The notes below the pieces were generated by a model. It did no database searches and had not been told where the DNA came from. It saw only the letters and a program-made list of their open reading frames with translations. A program made the translations under genes and the position numbers. From Pedobacter paludis (GTDB lineage Bacteria > Bacteroidota > Bacteroidia > Sphingobacteriales > Sphingobacteriaceae): a stretch of 64,000 nucleotides of DNA. This document shows positions 55,171-63,805 of the stretch, piece after piece. Location of the stretch: the NCBI RefSeq assembly GCF_003173575.1, contig NZ_QGNY01000005.1:186001-250000 (forward strand). Direction: 5' to 3'. The stretch's first letter is position 1; each line of letters starts with the position of its first letter.

Positions 55171-56151
55171 TTATTGTTTTAATATCCAGGCAAACATCAA
55201 CGGCGCTACAATTGTCGCATCACTTTCTACAATAAACTTAGGTGTATGGATATCGAGCTTGCCCCAGGTAATTTTTTCGTTGGGAACCGCACCAGAATAC
55301 GAACCATAAGAAGTAGTCGAATCTGAAATTTGACAGAAATAGCTCCAGAAAGGTATGTTCTCCATTTCCATATCCTGATAAAGCATTGGCACTACACAGA
55401 TTGGGAAATCGCCAGCGATACCACCACCGATTTGGAAAAATCCAATTCCTTTACCACCACTGTTTGCAATATACCAATCGGCTAACCAGCCCATATATTC
55501 AATACCACCTTTTACAGTAGTAGCGGTTAATTCCTTTTTCATTACATAAGATGCAAAGATGTTACCCATTGTAGAATCTTCCCATCCTGGAACAACAATT
55601 GGCAAATTCTTTTCAGCAGCGGCTAGCATCCACGAATTTTTTGGATCAATTTCATAGTATTGTTCCAAATCGCCACTTAAAAGCATTTTATACATAAACT
55701 CATGTGGAAAATAACGTTCGCCTGCTTTTTCGGCATCCATCCAGATTTTTTGGATGTGCTTTTGTAAACGACGAAAAGCTTCTTCTTCAGGGATACAGGT
55801 ATCCGTAACACGATTGTAGTGATTCTCTAAAAGATCCCACTCATCCTGCGGACTTAAATCGCGGTAATTAGGTACGCGTTTGTAATGTGAATGTGCAACC
55901 AGATTCATGATATCTTCTTCAAGGTTTGCACCAGTACAAGAAATAATAGAAACTTTATCCTGACGGATCATTTCTGCAAGTGAAATGCCCAATTCTGCAG
56001 TACTCATTGCACCAGCTAGGGTTATCATCATTTTACCACCCTCATCTAAATGTGTTTCGTAACCCTTTGCTGCATCCATCATTGCGGCTGCATTAAAATG
56101 GAGATAATTACGCTCCATAAACTGAGATATTGGTCCTCTTGTATTGCTCAT
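55171..56151 (-). CDS. Deoxyhypusine synthase-family protein (likely homospermidine synthase-like)
   Basis: I take the ATG at 56149-56151 (MSNTRGPISQF, 326 residues); an upstream ATG would add 24 residues without family character. The fold signs are MITLAGAMSTAELG, VSIISCTGANLEEDIMN, a GIGFFQIGGGIAGDFPIC NAD/substrate loop, and the C-terminal TWGKLD with the Lys that matches the catalytic lysine of deoxyhypusine synthase. Bacteria lack eIF5A, and characterised bacterial relatives make homospermidine from putrescine or spermidine. Polyamine synthesis is therefore the best guess. It is alone on its strand between divergent and terminated neighbours. Confidence 0.88.
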   Translation of the reverse strand: MSNTRGPISQFMERNYLHFNAAAMMDAAKGYETHLDEGGKMMITLAGAMSTAELGISLAEMIRQDKVSIISCTGANLEEDIMNLVAHSHYKRVPNYRDLSPQDEWDLLENHYNRVTDTCIPEEEAFRRLQKHIQKIWMDAEKAGERYFPHEFMYKMLLSGDLEQYYEIDPKNSWMLAAAEKNLPIVVPGWEDSTMGNIFASYVMKKELTATTVKGGIEYMGWLADWYIANSGGKGIGFFQIGGGIAGDFPICVVPMLYQDMEMENIPFWSYFCQISDSTTSYGSYSGAVPNEKITWGKLDIHTPKFIVESDATIVAPLMFAWILKQ

Positions 56152-56322
56152 TTCGTTTTGTATTGTTTGCCGCAAAAATAGACATTTAGCCCGAAAGGTG
56201 AAAACATAATGCGTTTTGACCATAATATAAAGCTATGTTAGATTAAAAAATGGAGCTATTGAATAACAACAAATGACTTATTGACCATAATATTTATTAA
56301 GGAAATTCCTTTTCTTTGCGCC

Positions 56323-57453
56323 ATGAAAAGAATTTATGCTTTCCTTATCTTTTGGATAATTTCTGTGCCTGGTATGGCTCAAATGAAATTAATTAAAAGA
56401 ATGCTTTCTAACGAGAAAGACACCACCAGAAAGGCCAGTTTCTTACCCATTCCTTCATTTGGATATTCGCAGGAAACCGGCTTTGAATTTGGTGTCGGCG
56501 CCATTTATTCATATTACACAGATCGGAAAGATACGTTAACAAGAAGTTCTAATTTTTCTCTAAACGCAACATATTCTACAAAAAAAACCTATAATGTTAC
56601 TTTAAAAGGTGATGCTTGGTCGCCGGGAAATAAATATCACTTTATCGGCGATGTTCGATTTAAAAAGATGCCTTTTAACTTTTATGGAATGGGTAACAAC
56701 ACACAAAAAACTGATGAAGACAAATTGGTTATGAACCAGGTTAAAGCATTATTCGATGCAGAAAAAAGCTTTATTAGCCATGCTTACACCGGTGTTTCTC
56801 TTGGTTTCGAAAATTACAAATTTACAGATCAGGCTTTGGGTGGCATTTTTAGCAACAACCCAAATATTTTAGATAAAGATGGTGGCTCGGTAGTTTATGT
56901 AGGTTTAAGTCAAAGTTACGACACCAGAAACTCGAACAACTACCCAACTAAGGGTTTCTTTGGCAGAGTTACGTATCAATATGCGCCACACTTTTTTGGC
57001 GGAGATAGTTTTACAGGAAGCCAGATTAAACTCGATTTAAGAAACTTCTGGTCGATTAGCAATAAGGTTGTTGTGGGCATACAGGGAATTTATTACACCA
57101 TACAGAGTTCTAAGACTCCATTTTATTTGTTGCAGCAATTGGGCAACGACCAAATAATGCGGGGTTATTATGGTGGCCGTTACCGCGACGAAAACCTTAT
57201 GGCATCACAGGTAGAATTACGCTATCGATTTATGAATCGATTTGGGGTTGTAGGCTTTGTAGGTGTGGGTAAAGTTTTTGATAATGGAAATTTCGATTTT
57301 AAAAGCATGAAGCCTAATTACGGTTTTGGAGGAAGATATTTCTTCGATACGGCAAAAGGATTAAGTGTTCGTGTAGATTATGGTATAGGCGAAAAACTTG
57401 CCAACGAAAAACGCCAGAGCGGATTTTACATCAGCTTGGCAGAAGCTTTTTAA
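56323..57453 (+). CDS. BamA/TamA-type outer membrane beta-barrel protein
   Basis: I choose the ATG at 56323 (MKRIYAFLIFW, 376 residues) over an upstream TTG because it begins a signal peptide ending PGMAQ. The rest is a 16-strand-like barrel with the Omp85 surface-antigen pattern: FLPIPSFGYSQETGFEFGVGAIYSYYTD, SYDTRNSNNYPTKGFFGRVTYQ, and QIMRGYYGGRYRDENLMASQVELRYRF, which holds the RGY/G..R lid-lock style loop. No POTRA domains are present, so it is not BamA itself. Its function is unknown; transport or assembly at the outer membrane is the family theme. Confidence 0.85.
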   Translation: MKRIYAFLIFWIISVPGMAQMKLIKRMLSNEKDTTRKASFLPIPSFGYSQETGFEFGVGAIYSYYTDRKDTLTRSSNFSLNATYSTKKTYNVTLKGDAWSPGNKYHFIGDVRFKKMPFNFYGMGNNTQKTDEDKLVMNQVKALFDAEKSFISHAYTGVSLGFENYKFTDQALGGIFSNNPNILDKDGGSVVYVGLSQSYDTRNSNNYPTKGFFGRVTYQYAPHFFGGDSFTGSQIKLDLRNFWSISNKVVVGIQGIYYTIQSSKTPFYLLQQLGNDQIMRGYYGGRYRDENLMASQVELRYRFMNRFGVVGFVGVGKVFDNGNFDFKSMKPNYGFGGRYFFDTAKGLSVRVDYGIGEKLANEKRQSGFYISLAEAF

Positions 57454-57477
57454 GGTTTCTTTGAAATTTGAGCCATA

Positions 57478-59673
57478 CTATTTATTAGAACCCTTCCCAA
57501 AAATCTGCACTTTAGAATTGTCAAAATTGAATTTAAGCGAATCGGCTTTAATTGCGGGTTTATTTGCGTCAGAAATTAGATTTGCGTGTTTCGCTTTTGC
57601 TGTATTTAGATTTTTATTATAAATAATCTCTGAACCGGTTAACACAACATTTCCATAAGAAATTTTTGCATCTCCATATAAATACACAATAGATTTATCC
57701 TTACTGATTCTGACCGAATCAACCGCTCTATATTCTATCTTGGTTTCTAAGTTATCTTTAGGGTTTTTATATGCAACCTTAAGCTCTAAATTTTTATTTA
57801 TACTGTTGTCGCTTTTATATTGAAAACTCCCAGGAATTTGGTTTGTATAATAAGTTCTATTTTTTAGATCGAAGATTATTTTCTCTGATTCTAGGATATT
57901 TCCATTGTGACTATTAAGCTGTGCATTTTTTGCAGTTAATTTATATTTTAAGTTATCCAATTCCACCTCTTCAGCCTTTAAAACATCACCATTAATTTCT
58001 ATTAATACATCTTTAAAATGAGAGATTTTATCTTTATTAGCTCCAATCATGGTTTGAAAAGAAACCACTTTAATCTTTGAGGGATTAAGTTTAGTTGTAT
58101 CGCTTAATGTAGTAGAGATTTTCTGCCAGCCTTCTTTCGTGTAAAACCGATTATACAGTTCCTCATCTTTAAGTTCGTATTTTTTTGGCAGGGAAGCCAG
58201 TACAATCATTTTATCGGTTGAATAAACATTTTTAGAAATCAGTTTTTCTCCAATAAACTTTACCAGCACGGAATCACCAGATTTAAATTCAGTTTTTTTG
58301 ATCTTTAAATTTTCAATATTTAGATTTATAGTGAATGTTCCATCATTTAAAATAATTTTGCTTATTATACCATTCTTATCCCTTTTAATAGATTTGATTC
58401 TGGATTCGGCGAACCTTGCTTTATTAATCTCATACAAAAAAGCATGTTTTTCTGATTTCCAAATTAGGGTTCCGTTTGCAAAGGCAACTTTCGAAATTGT
58501 ATAAACCGGCTGATCAATAACTATTGTTTCTACCCCATGGTTGGTGATTTTGAATTTGCTAATATATCCTGAAACAGATGCCGTAAGCTTATCGCCATTG
58601 GTTAATTTATTTCTAAAGGCACTACATTCTATCGGGTAGATTTTATTTCCAGATTCCAATTGCAATACATTTCCTGTAACCAGTTTTTCAAAACCGATAA
58701 TTTTCCCGGTAACGGTTTTACCAATTAAGGCAGATGCCTCTTTGTTTTCAACATTTTTACCCACTTCATTTTGTGCATAAACAACCTGAACAGCAAATAA
58801 CCAAATTAAAATAAGTCCCATTGGAATAATGGAGCAGTATATCCATTTCTTCATATCGGTTGATTTGGAATTGAACAGCATTTTGATTCGCTCTTTTATT
58901 GGGCTTTTAACAAAGTTGTGAATTAATGGAACATCGCTTTTTGCTACTGCGAATTTCAATAAAATGCCGGCATAAGTTTGATGACCAAAACTTAATGATG
59001 TGGTTTCATCTGCTTCAAATTCGTGTACTTCTTCCAACGCTTTATCGTATAGGTAAACAATTGGATTGAACCATAAAACAGCTTTAAAAACCATTAAAAG
59101 GATTTTATCAATAGAATGGAATTGATTGGCGTGTACTTGTTCATGCCTTAATAAAACCTGCAATTCTGTTAGCGTTAAACTATCCTCGTTAATAAAAACA
59201 TAGTTAAAAAAAGAACAATTGGTAAACCCTGTCTTTTTTGGTACTAATCTTAAACCATCTACTGTTTCGGTATGATTTCTGGCAAATTTTGTAAGCTGCA
59301 ATAATCGCCAAGCGCAAATAGAAAGCAAGCAGATTGCAATAAGAATATAGCCATACTGCGTGACCTCCAACCAATCGAAATTTTGAGAAATTGTGGTTTT
59401 GGCACTCAACTGAGTTTGAATACTTGGCTGAACATCTGACGAAGCGTATACCTGAGTACTAGGTGGGTAACTAGAAATGATGGGGTTCACGGCATCAACC
59501 GTTCTAATTAGGCTAAACTGCAAAGCAGGAATTAAGAAACTTAACAAAAGCGTAGTAAGCAGGTAAAACCTATTAATTTTAAAAAATGTAAGTTTTCTTA
59601 ATATAAATAAATAGAAACCAAAAAACATTGCTGAGCACGCACTTACTTTGAGCAAATAGATTAGCCATTCCAT
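57478..59673 (-). CDS. BlaR1-like M56 metallopeptidase with LptA-like C-terminal domain
   Basis: The 731-residue protein has membrane helices at about 5-22, 33-50, 105-125 and 277-299 and an M56 zinc site: HEQVH (177-181) and EVHEFEADE (about 215-223), as in BlaR1/MecR1. After helix 4 comes about 430 exported residues. The last ~160 look like LptA/OstA repeats (LKAEEVELDNLKYKLTAKNAQL, VYLYGDAKISYGNVVLTG, then NTAKAKHANLI), not a penicillin-binding sensor. BlaR1 proteins cleave or inactivate BlaI upon a cell-wall signal. The blaI gene is 3 bp upstream, so the pair is a two-gene operon. The LptA-like part suggests a lipid- or LPS-related cue; this is inference. Confidence 0.87.
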   Translation of the reverse strand: MEWLIYLLKVSACSAMFFGFYLFILRKLTFFKINRFYLLTTLLLSFLIPALQFSLIRTVDAVNPIISSYPPSTQVYASSDVQPSIQTQLSAKTTISQNFDWLEVTQYGYILIAICLLSICAWRLLQLTKFARNHTETVDGLRLVPKKTGFTNCSFFNYVFINEDSLTLTELQVLLRHEQVHANQFHSIDKILLMVFKAVLWFNPIVYLYDKALEEVHEFEADETTSLSFGHQTYAGILLKFAVAKSDVPLIHNFVKSPIKERIKMLFNSKSTDMKKWIYCSIIPMGLILIWLFAVQVVYAQNEVGKNVENKEASALIGKTVTGKIIGFEKLVTGNVLQLESGNKIYPIECSAFRNKLTNGDKLTASVSGYISKFKITNHGVETIVIDQPVYTISKVAFANGTLIWKSEKHAFLYEINKARFAESRIKSIKRDKNGIISKIILNDGTFTINLNIENLKIKKTEFKSGDSVLVKFIGEKLISKNVYSTDKMIVLASLPKKYELKDEELYNRFYTKEGWQKISTTLSDTTKLNPSKIKVVSFQTMIGANKDKISHFKDVLIEINGDVLKAEEVELDNLKYKLTAKNAQLNSHNGNILESEKIIFDLKNRTYYTNQIPGSFQYKSDNSINKNLELKVAYKNPKDNLETKIEYRAVDSVRISKDKSIVYLYGDAKISYGNVVLTGSEIIYNKNLNTAKAKHANLISDANKPAIKADSLKFNFDNSKVQIFGKGSNK

Positions 59674-59676
59674 AAT

Positions 59677-60039
59677 TTAAGAGCGTTTATTAATGAGAGC
59701 GTTAATTTCTTCTATATCTTTTTCACTTAATTTTTCTTCTTTTACCATAAATGATAGCAGGCTTGTAGGAGAACAGTTGAAATAACCAGAAAACAATTTC
59801 GAGAAGGTGGTCTTCGCATATTCGTCTTTGCTTATTGCCGGAAAATATTCGTACGTTTTACCGTACGCCTTATAAGCAACATAACCTTTTTTTTCTAACA
59901 GCCGGACAATTGATGAAATGGTATTGTACGGTGGCTTGGGTTCTTCTTCAAGCTCTTCGATAATGTCTTTAACAAACGCTTTGTCCAGCTTCCACAAAAC
60001 CTGCATAATACGTTCTTCTGCCTTGGTTAATTCTTCCAT
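59677..60039 (-). CDS. BlaI/MecI/CopY-family transcriptional repressor
   Basis: I take the ATG at 60037-60039 (MEELTKAEERIMQVLWKLDKAFV, 120 residues) rather than a TTG 6 bp upstream. The winged-helix body EEPKPPYNTISSIVRLLEKKGYVAYKAYGKTYEYFP and the C-terminal dimerisation part (SKLFSGYFNCSPTSLLSFMVKEEKLSEKDIEEINALI) are typical. Such repressors bind dyads upstream of their own operon until cleaved by the M56 partner. A 38-bp near-perfect palindrome lies 11 bp upstream of this start, a likely operator. Confidence 0.93.
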   Translation of the reverse strand: MEELTKAEERIMQVLWKLDKAFVKDIIEELEEEPKPPYNTISSIVRLLEKKGYVAYKAYGKTYEYFPAISKDEYAKTTFSKLFSGYFNCSPTSLLSFMVKEEKLSEKDIEEINALINKRS

Positions 60040-60050
60040 AACCAAATCTA

Positions 60051-60088
60051 TAACTTAATTTTCAGTTATACAACTAAATATTAAGTTA
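60051..60088 (-). promoter_or_regulatory. 38-bp palindrome upstream of blaI, candidate operator
   Basis: TAACTTAAT (60051-60059) and ATTAAGTTA (60080-60088) are exact inverted repeats, and the inner AGTT/AACT (60064-60067, 60072-60075) shares the same centre (60069.5). Sixteen of nineteen base pairs across the full 38 bp are symmetric. Position and symmetry fit a BlaI dimer operator with autoregulation. Confidence 0.75.
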
Positions 60089-60179
60089 CATTACTGAAAA
60101 AGCAGTTATAAAAGTTGAATAACTGATTTAAAGGTATATAAATTATACTTTGAAAATGAACGGATAGCTCTGCTTGGCA

Positions 60180-60260
60180 TTGAAGTCCCGCCATTCGCTG
60201 TAGCCCTTGTAATCCCGATATAAAATCGGAACAGGGCTGTCGCTTCTGTCGGGTTTATAA
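60180..60260 (-). repeat. REP-like dispersed element, copy B (inverted)
   Basis: Read on the minus strand it begins AAACCCGACAGAAGCGACAG, has the CAGCCCTG...CAAGGGCTACAGCGA hairpin (with CCGATTTTATATCGG inside) and ends GGCGGGACTTCA. This matches copy A (2186-2287) nearly position by position, with a longer loop stem. Confidence 0.75.
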
Positions 60261-60333
60261 TTTGTGGCCAGGTTCTAGCGAGCGCCAAGTACTGACTATG
60301 TTAAGTTTTGCCAAAAGCACTTAACGCTGTATC

Positions 60334-60430
60334 TAAACCCGATCGAAGCGAGATGCCGATTTTTTTCGGCAGAAGCGGGAGCGGGACTGAAGACCGCCAA
60401 AAGCACAGAACCATTCATTTCCAAAAAAAT
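60334..60430 (+). repeat. REP-like dispersed element, copy C
   Basis: It begins TAAACCCGATCGAAGCGA, has a short TGCCGATTTTTTTCGGCA hairpin, then GAAGCGGGAGCGGGAC and ends TTCCAAAAAAAT as in copy A. GCCAAAAGCAC occurs as an 11-bp direct repeat just before it (60310-60320) and inside its right part (60396-60406). With copy B it forms a head-to-head inverted pair. Confidence 0.72.
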
Positions 60431-60578
60431 TATAAACCCATGGTTTGTGATTTATAAAAAGTTAATGGCAGGTGAGCCACCAAGCCATGGATTTGGGTTT
60501 TGATTTGCAAAAACATTTGAGAAACACCCCGTATTACGGACACCCCTCTGAGAGAGGCGAAGTGCAAAGTACAGAAAT

Positions 60579-61250
60579 CTATTTGCTTAGGCCGGCTAGT
60601 GCATTTATGGTAAGGGCTACAATTACGGTATTGAAAATGAAAGAAATCATGCTGTGCAATAGCGCAAGCCTGCGTAATCTTCTCGAAGATATTTCAACAT
60701 CAGATACTTGAAAAGTCATTCCTAAAACAAAGGAGAAATAAGCAAAATCTATAAAATCGGGTTCATGCTCGCCTGGAAACTCTAAACCTCCACCCTTTTT
60801 TGTATCGTTAACCGTTTCCCTATCGCCATAATATAAATGGGCGTAACGCATGGTAAATGTAGTATGAACCAAAAACCACGACAAAAACATCCCAGACAGG
60901 GCAATGGTTAAGTCTATGGCTTCAACATTTTTATTAAGCAGTAAAAGGATAACAGCAAGTAATCCTGCAAATGTTGAAACCATTACAACAGCAAAAATTT
61001 CTCCTCTGGTTTCATCTTGTAGTTTTGCTTTTAAATGCGTTTGAGAAGTACCTGTATGAAAGAACATGTACCAGTGCATAGCGATTAAGGCAAGACAGAA
61101 AGCATTCCAGCCGAGCATAATGTGTGTTAATGTTTCTAATTTGACGAAAAATGCACCCAAATAAACAATAATCCCAACAGTTAAACTTAAGAGCAAAATC
61201 TTCGCTGCAGAAAGTTTCTGGAATCTACTGAGTTTAGGTTTTATTTCCAT
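60579..61250 (-). CDS. DUF1345 integral membrane protein
   Basis: The 223-residue protein has about six membrane helices and the DUF1345 core: LGWNAFCLALIAMHWYMF, FLVHTTFTMRYAHLYYGD (about 130-147) and DFIDFAYFSFVLGMTFQVSDVEISSRRLRRLALLHSMISF. The role of this family is not known. It starts 2 bp before the methyltransferase stop, so the two genes form one operon reading left. Confidence 0.88.
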   Translation of the reverse strand: MEIKPKLSRFQKLSAAKILLLSLTVGIIVYLGAFFVKLETLTHIMLGWNAFCLALIAMHWYMFFHTGTSQTHLKAKLQDETRGEIFAVVMVSTFAGLLAVILLLLNKNVEAIDLTIALSGMFLSWFLVHTTFTMRYAHLYYGDRETVNDTKKGGGLEFPGEHEPDFIDFAYFSFVLGMTFQVSDVEISSRRLRRLALLHSMISFIFNTVIVALTINALAGLSK

Positions 61251-61252
61251 TA

Positions 61253-62035
61253 TTAAAATTTCAGTTTAAAATGCTCTTTTGCCTGTCCTTTTTTAAAGTA
61301 AACAAGGCCAATCCAAAATAAATCTACCGTTACGGTTACATCTGGGTGGTTTTTAATTTCTGTCCATGCTTCTTTCATCCCCTCGCTCCAGTAAATATCA
61401 TCAAAAATAAGCAATGTGTTTTCGGTAACTTTAGGCAGGCACCATTTAAAGTAGTTCAAGGTAGCATCTTTACGGTGATTTCCATCTATGTAAACAAAAT
61501 CTAATGTGGGTTGCTTTGCTATAAGATCTGGCAGAATTAAATCGAAATTTCCTACGTGCAGTTCTATGTTGTTTAAATCCAGTTTCTGGAAATTATTTTT
61601 GGCCACTTCGGCAGTTTCTGGGCAACCTTCTATCGTAATAATTTCTGCTTTGGGGCAGGCTTTTGAAAGATAGGCAGTGGTTATACCCAAACAGGTACCC
61701 AATTCTATAGCGGTTTTTGGATTGGTGTTTTTCGCCAAGCGATAAATTAACTGTGCCAAACGAGGACTTTTCAGGGCGTTCTTTGCAATCTGGCTTACCT
61801 TTTTTGTTCGGTTCTTATTTAGGTGAGAACCTGCCCCGAGGTCGGTAACAGTGATTTTGGAATCGTCATTAAAAAGTTTTTTTCGTTGAAGTTCTATATT
61901 TTTGTATTCAGATTTATCTCTAAAATCGTAAATTACCTCATCAGCTAATTGATAGACAAATGGTGAGTGCGTTCCGTGTCGGCTTTTGGCAGTTAAACGG
62001 TGTTTTAAAAAATCTGTAATAAATTGAATTATCAT
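61253..62035 (-). CDS. Class I SAM-dependent methyltransferase
   Basis: I choose the ATG at 62033-62035 (MIIQFITDFLKH, 260 residues) over a TTG upstream. The Rossmann core shows motif I AIELGTCLGITTAYLS, acidic motif II in ITIEGCPE, and LDFVYIDGNHRKDATLNYFKWCLPK, a layout close to catechol-type O-methyltransferases. A KSRHGTHSPFVYQLADEV segment near the N-terminus is typical of the Bacteroidota version. The substrate is unknown. It is divergent from the transglutaminase-like gene. Confidence 0.88.
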   Translation of the reverse strand: MIIQFITDFLKHRLTAKSRHGTHSPFVYQLADEVIYDFRDKSEYKNIELQRKKLFNDDSKITVTDLGAGSHLNKNRTKKVSQIAKNALKSPRLAQLIYRLAKNTNPKTAIELGTCLGITTAYLSKACPKAEIITIEGCPETAEVAKNNFQKLDLNNIELHVGNFDLILPDLIAKQPTLDFVYIDGNHRKDATLNYFKWCLPKVTENTLLIFDDIYWSEGMKEAWTEIKNHPDVTVTVDLFWIGLVYFKKGQAKEHFKLKF

Positions 62036-62081
62036 AATATATTGCAAAAGTAATTAAACGCCGCAAACGTATGTATGTTTT

Positions 62082-62954
62082 ATGGAAAATATAGCAGAGA
62101 TAAGTGCTTTAGTTAAATTGCTTGATGATCCTGATGAGGAAGTTTATCAGCATGTAGAAAAAAAACTGCTTGAATATGGCGGCGAGGTTATCCATTTTTT
62201 AGAAAATGCCTGGGAGCAATCATTCGATGGGCTTTTACAGCAACGGATAGAAAATATTGTTCATCAAATTCAGTTCAATACGGTTAAGGAAGATTTGAAC
62301 TTATGGTATTTGAGTGGCGCCTTTGATTTGTTGCAGGGTGCAATGATTATTAATCGTTATCAATATCCTGATCTGGACGAGCAAAAAATTATCAATCAGA
62401 TTGAAGAGATAAAACGCGATATCTGGCTGGGTTTACAGTATGAAATGAGCTCGGTAGAAAAGGTGAAACTGATTAATCATGTTTTATATCAGCAATATGG
62501 TTTCGGAGGCAATACCAAAAACCATCACGATCCTCAAAACTCTTACTTAAACCAAGTATTAGAAAGTAAAAAGGGCAATCAGATCTCTCTGGCGATAATA
62601 TATTCTACTTTAGCTCAAAAATTAGATTTACCGGTATATGGGATCAACTTGCCACAACATTTTATTTTAGGTTATATTGATGACAGCAAACAAGAGGGAA
62701 CCGAGTATGGCGTTCTTTTTTACATAAATGCCTTTAACCGTGGAAATATCTTCGGCAAGCATGATGTTGATCAGTTTCTTCGTCAATTAAATTTAGAGGC
62801 ATTACCAGAATATTACAGGCCCTGTAGCAACACAGATATTATTCGAAGGGTGATTAGAAATTTAATTTCGGCTTATGAAAATGCCGGGGCAACCGAGAAA
62901 GTTGCAGAATTAAATGAATTGCAGGATATCCTTGCAGAACCAGCTAAGGAATAA
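62082..62954 (+). CDS. SirB1/transglutaminase-like core 2 protein
   Basis: The 290-residue soluble protein has an N-terminal helical region and a SirB1-type Transglut_core2 part: INHVLYQQYGFGGNTKNHHDPQNSYLNQVLESKKGNQISLAIIYSTLAQKLDLPVYGINLPQHFILGY. The expected transglutaminase Cys of the catalytic triad is not at the usual place (GNQISL rather than G.C.SL), while the His in PQHFIL is kept, so the site is probably not catalytic. The exact role is unknown. It shares a perfect palindromic terminator with the convergent lipoprotein gene. Confidence 0.82.
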   Translation: MENIAEISALVKLLDDPDEEVYQHVEKKLLEYGGEVIHFLENAWEQSFDGLLQQRIENIVHQIQFNTVKEDLNLWYLSGAFDLLQGAMIINRYQYPDLDEQKIINQIEEIKRDIWLGLQYEMSSVEKVKLINHVLYQQYGFGGNTKNHHDPQNSYLNQVLESKKGNQISLAIIYSTLAQKLDLPVYGINLPQHFILGYIDDSKQEGTEYGVLFYINAFNRGNIFGKHDVDQFLRQLNLEALPEYYRPCSNTDIIRRVIRNLISAYENAGATEKVAELNELQDILAEPAKE

Positions 62955-62990
62955 AAAAGGCTCGGAAGTTTAAACTTCCGAGCCTTTTTT
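62953..62990. terminator. Perfect 38-bp palindromic bidirectional terminator
   Basis: The sequence is exactly self-complementary about 62971.5, with A-run, GGCTCGGAAGTTT, its complement and T-run. It lies between convergent genes and overlaps the stop codon of the transglutaminase-like gene. Confidence 0.95.
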
Positions 62991-63004
62991 ATAAGTATTA
63001 ATTA

Positions 63005-63805
63005 TTATTTGCAATCGTAAGCGAACGTAAGTTTTTCAGTTGTAGTAATAGGTGTACCTTGTACTACTCCATTGTTATAGGTTGTAGATATTCCAGTTCT
63101 AGTTGCCGAGATGCATTTATTTGAAGCATCTTTGGTATAAATAAAATTGTTAATATTAGAATAGGTTGTTGGTTGGCCAGTAGAAGTTCTGGTTGACTTA
63201 ACAAGTAGGTTTTTGGATAATGTACCAAAATATGTACTTGGAAGATCCGTACCTACGGCATCTATAATTGGATCAACATAAAGCTTAGTGGTTGTCGCCA
63301 AATCTGCCGAATATTCATAAATCGTCGTATAAGTATCGCCACCCGTATATGTCTCTACAAACTTCGTTAAATTACCATTTGTATAGGTTAAATTACAGGT
63401 AAAATTTAATGTTCCGCCTCTAAAATCGGTAATTGTGGTTAAATAACCAGCTGCATCGTAGGTGTAATCTTCAGTATTTGTACTTCCTTTAATTGCCAAT
63501 TTAACAACTTTTCCACCTGTTACAGAAAAAATAAAAGTTTCCACGCCTTCATCAACTGTAATTTTATCCCCATCATAAGTGTAAGGTGTAACGAATCCAG
63601 CATCATCTGTATAAGATTTTATTCTACCTAAATCATCATATGCAAACTTAAGTTTACCATCTGGTGCACCATTGTACAAAACATCTATAGTCGAAATTTT
63701 ACAACTACTTTCAGTTATAGGATCTTCTACTTGATCTTTTTTACAACTTGCAATACTCATAACCGCTACCACGGCTACCATCATTAATTTTAAATACTTG
63801 TTCAT
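63005..63805 (-). CDS. Lipoprotein with YD/RHS-like repeats
   Basis: The 266-residue protein has a lipoprotein signal (MSIASCKKDQ, Cys21) and beta-strand repeats of the YD type: KLKFAYDDLGRIKSYTDD, YTYDGDKITV, DYTYDAAGYLTTITDF, CNLTYTNGNLTKFVETYT and YEYSADL. Such short RHS-like lipoproteins (DUF4595-like) are common in Bacteroidota and their role is unknown. It ends 14 bp from the shared terminator and is probably monocistronic. Confidence 0.82.
   Translation of the reverse strand: MNKYLKLMMVAVVAVMSIASCKKDQVEDPITESSCKISTIDVLYNGAPDGKLKFAYDDLGRIKSYTDDAGFVTPYTYDGDKITVDEGVETFIFSVTGGKVVKLAIKGSTNTEDYTYDAAGYLTTITDFRGGTLNFTCNLTYTNGNLTKFVETYTGGDTYTTIYEYSADLATTTKLYVDPIIDAVGTDLPSTYFGTLSKNLLVKSTRTSTGQPTTYSNINNFIYTKDASNKCISATRTGISTTYNNGVVQGTPITTTEKLTFAYDCK

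Larger units (their letters stand above)
60046..60578. other. Intergenic region with repeats, no supported gene
   Basis: This 533-bp gap holds the blaI palindrome and an inverted pair of REP-like elements. From about 60440 to 60578 it holds only a small CCTCTGAGAGAGG hairpin and no recognisable gene. Short ORFs here have no family features. Confidence 0.5.

Noticed and set aside
60106..60711. Short ORFs of 60 and 79 aa in the intergenic region
   Set aside because: One is built from the REP-like copy B and the other overlaps the DUF1345 gene antisense; neither has family features.
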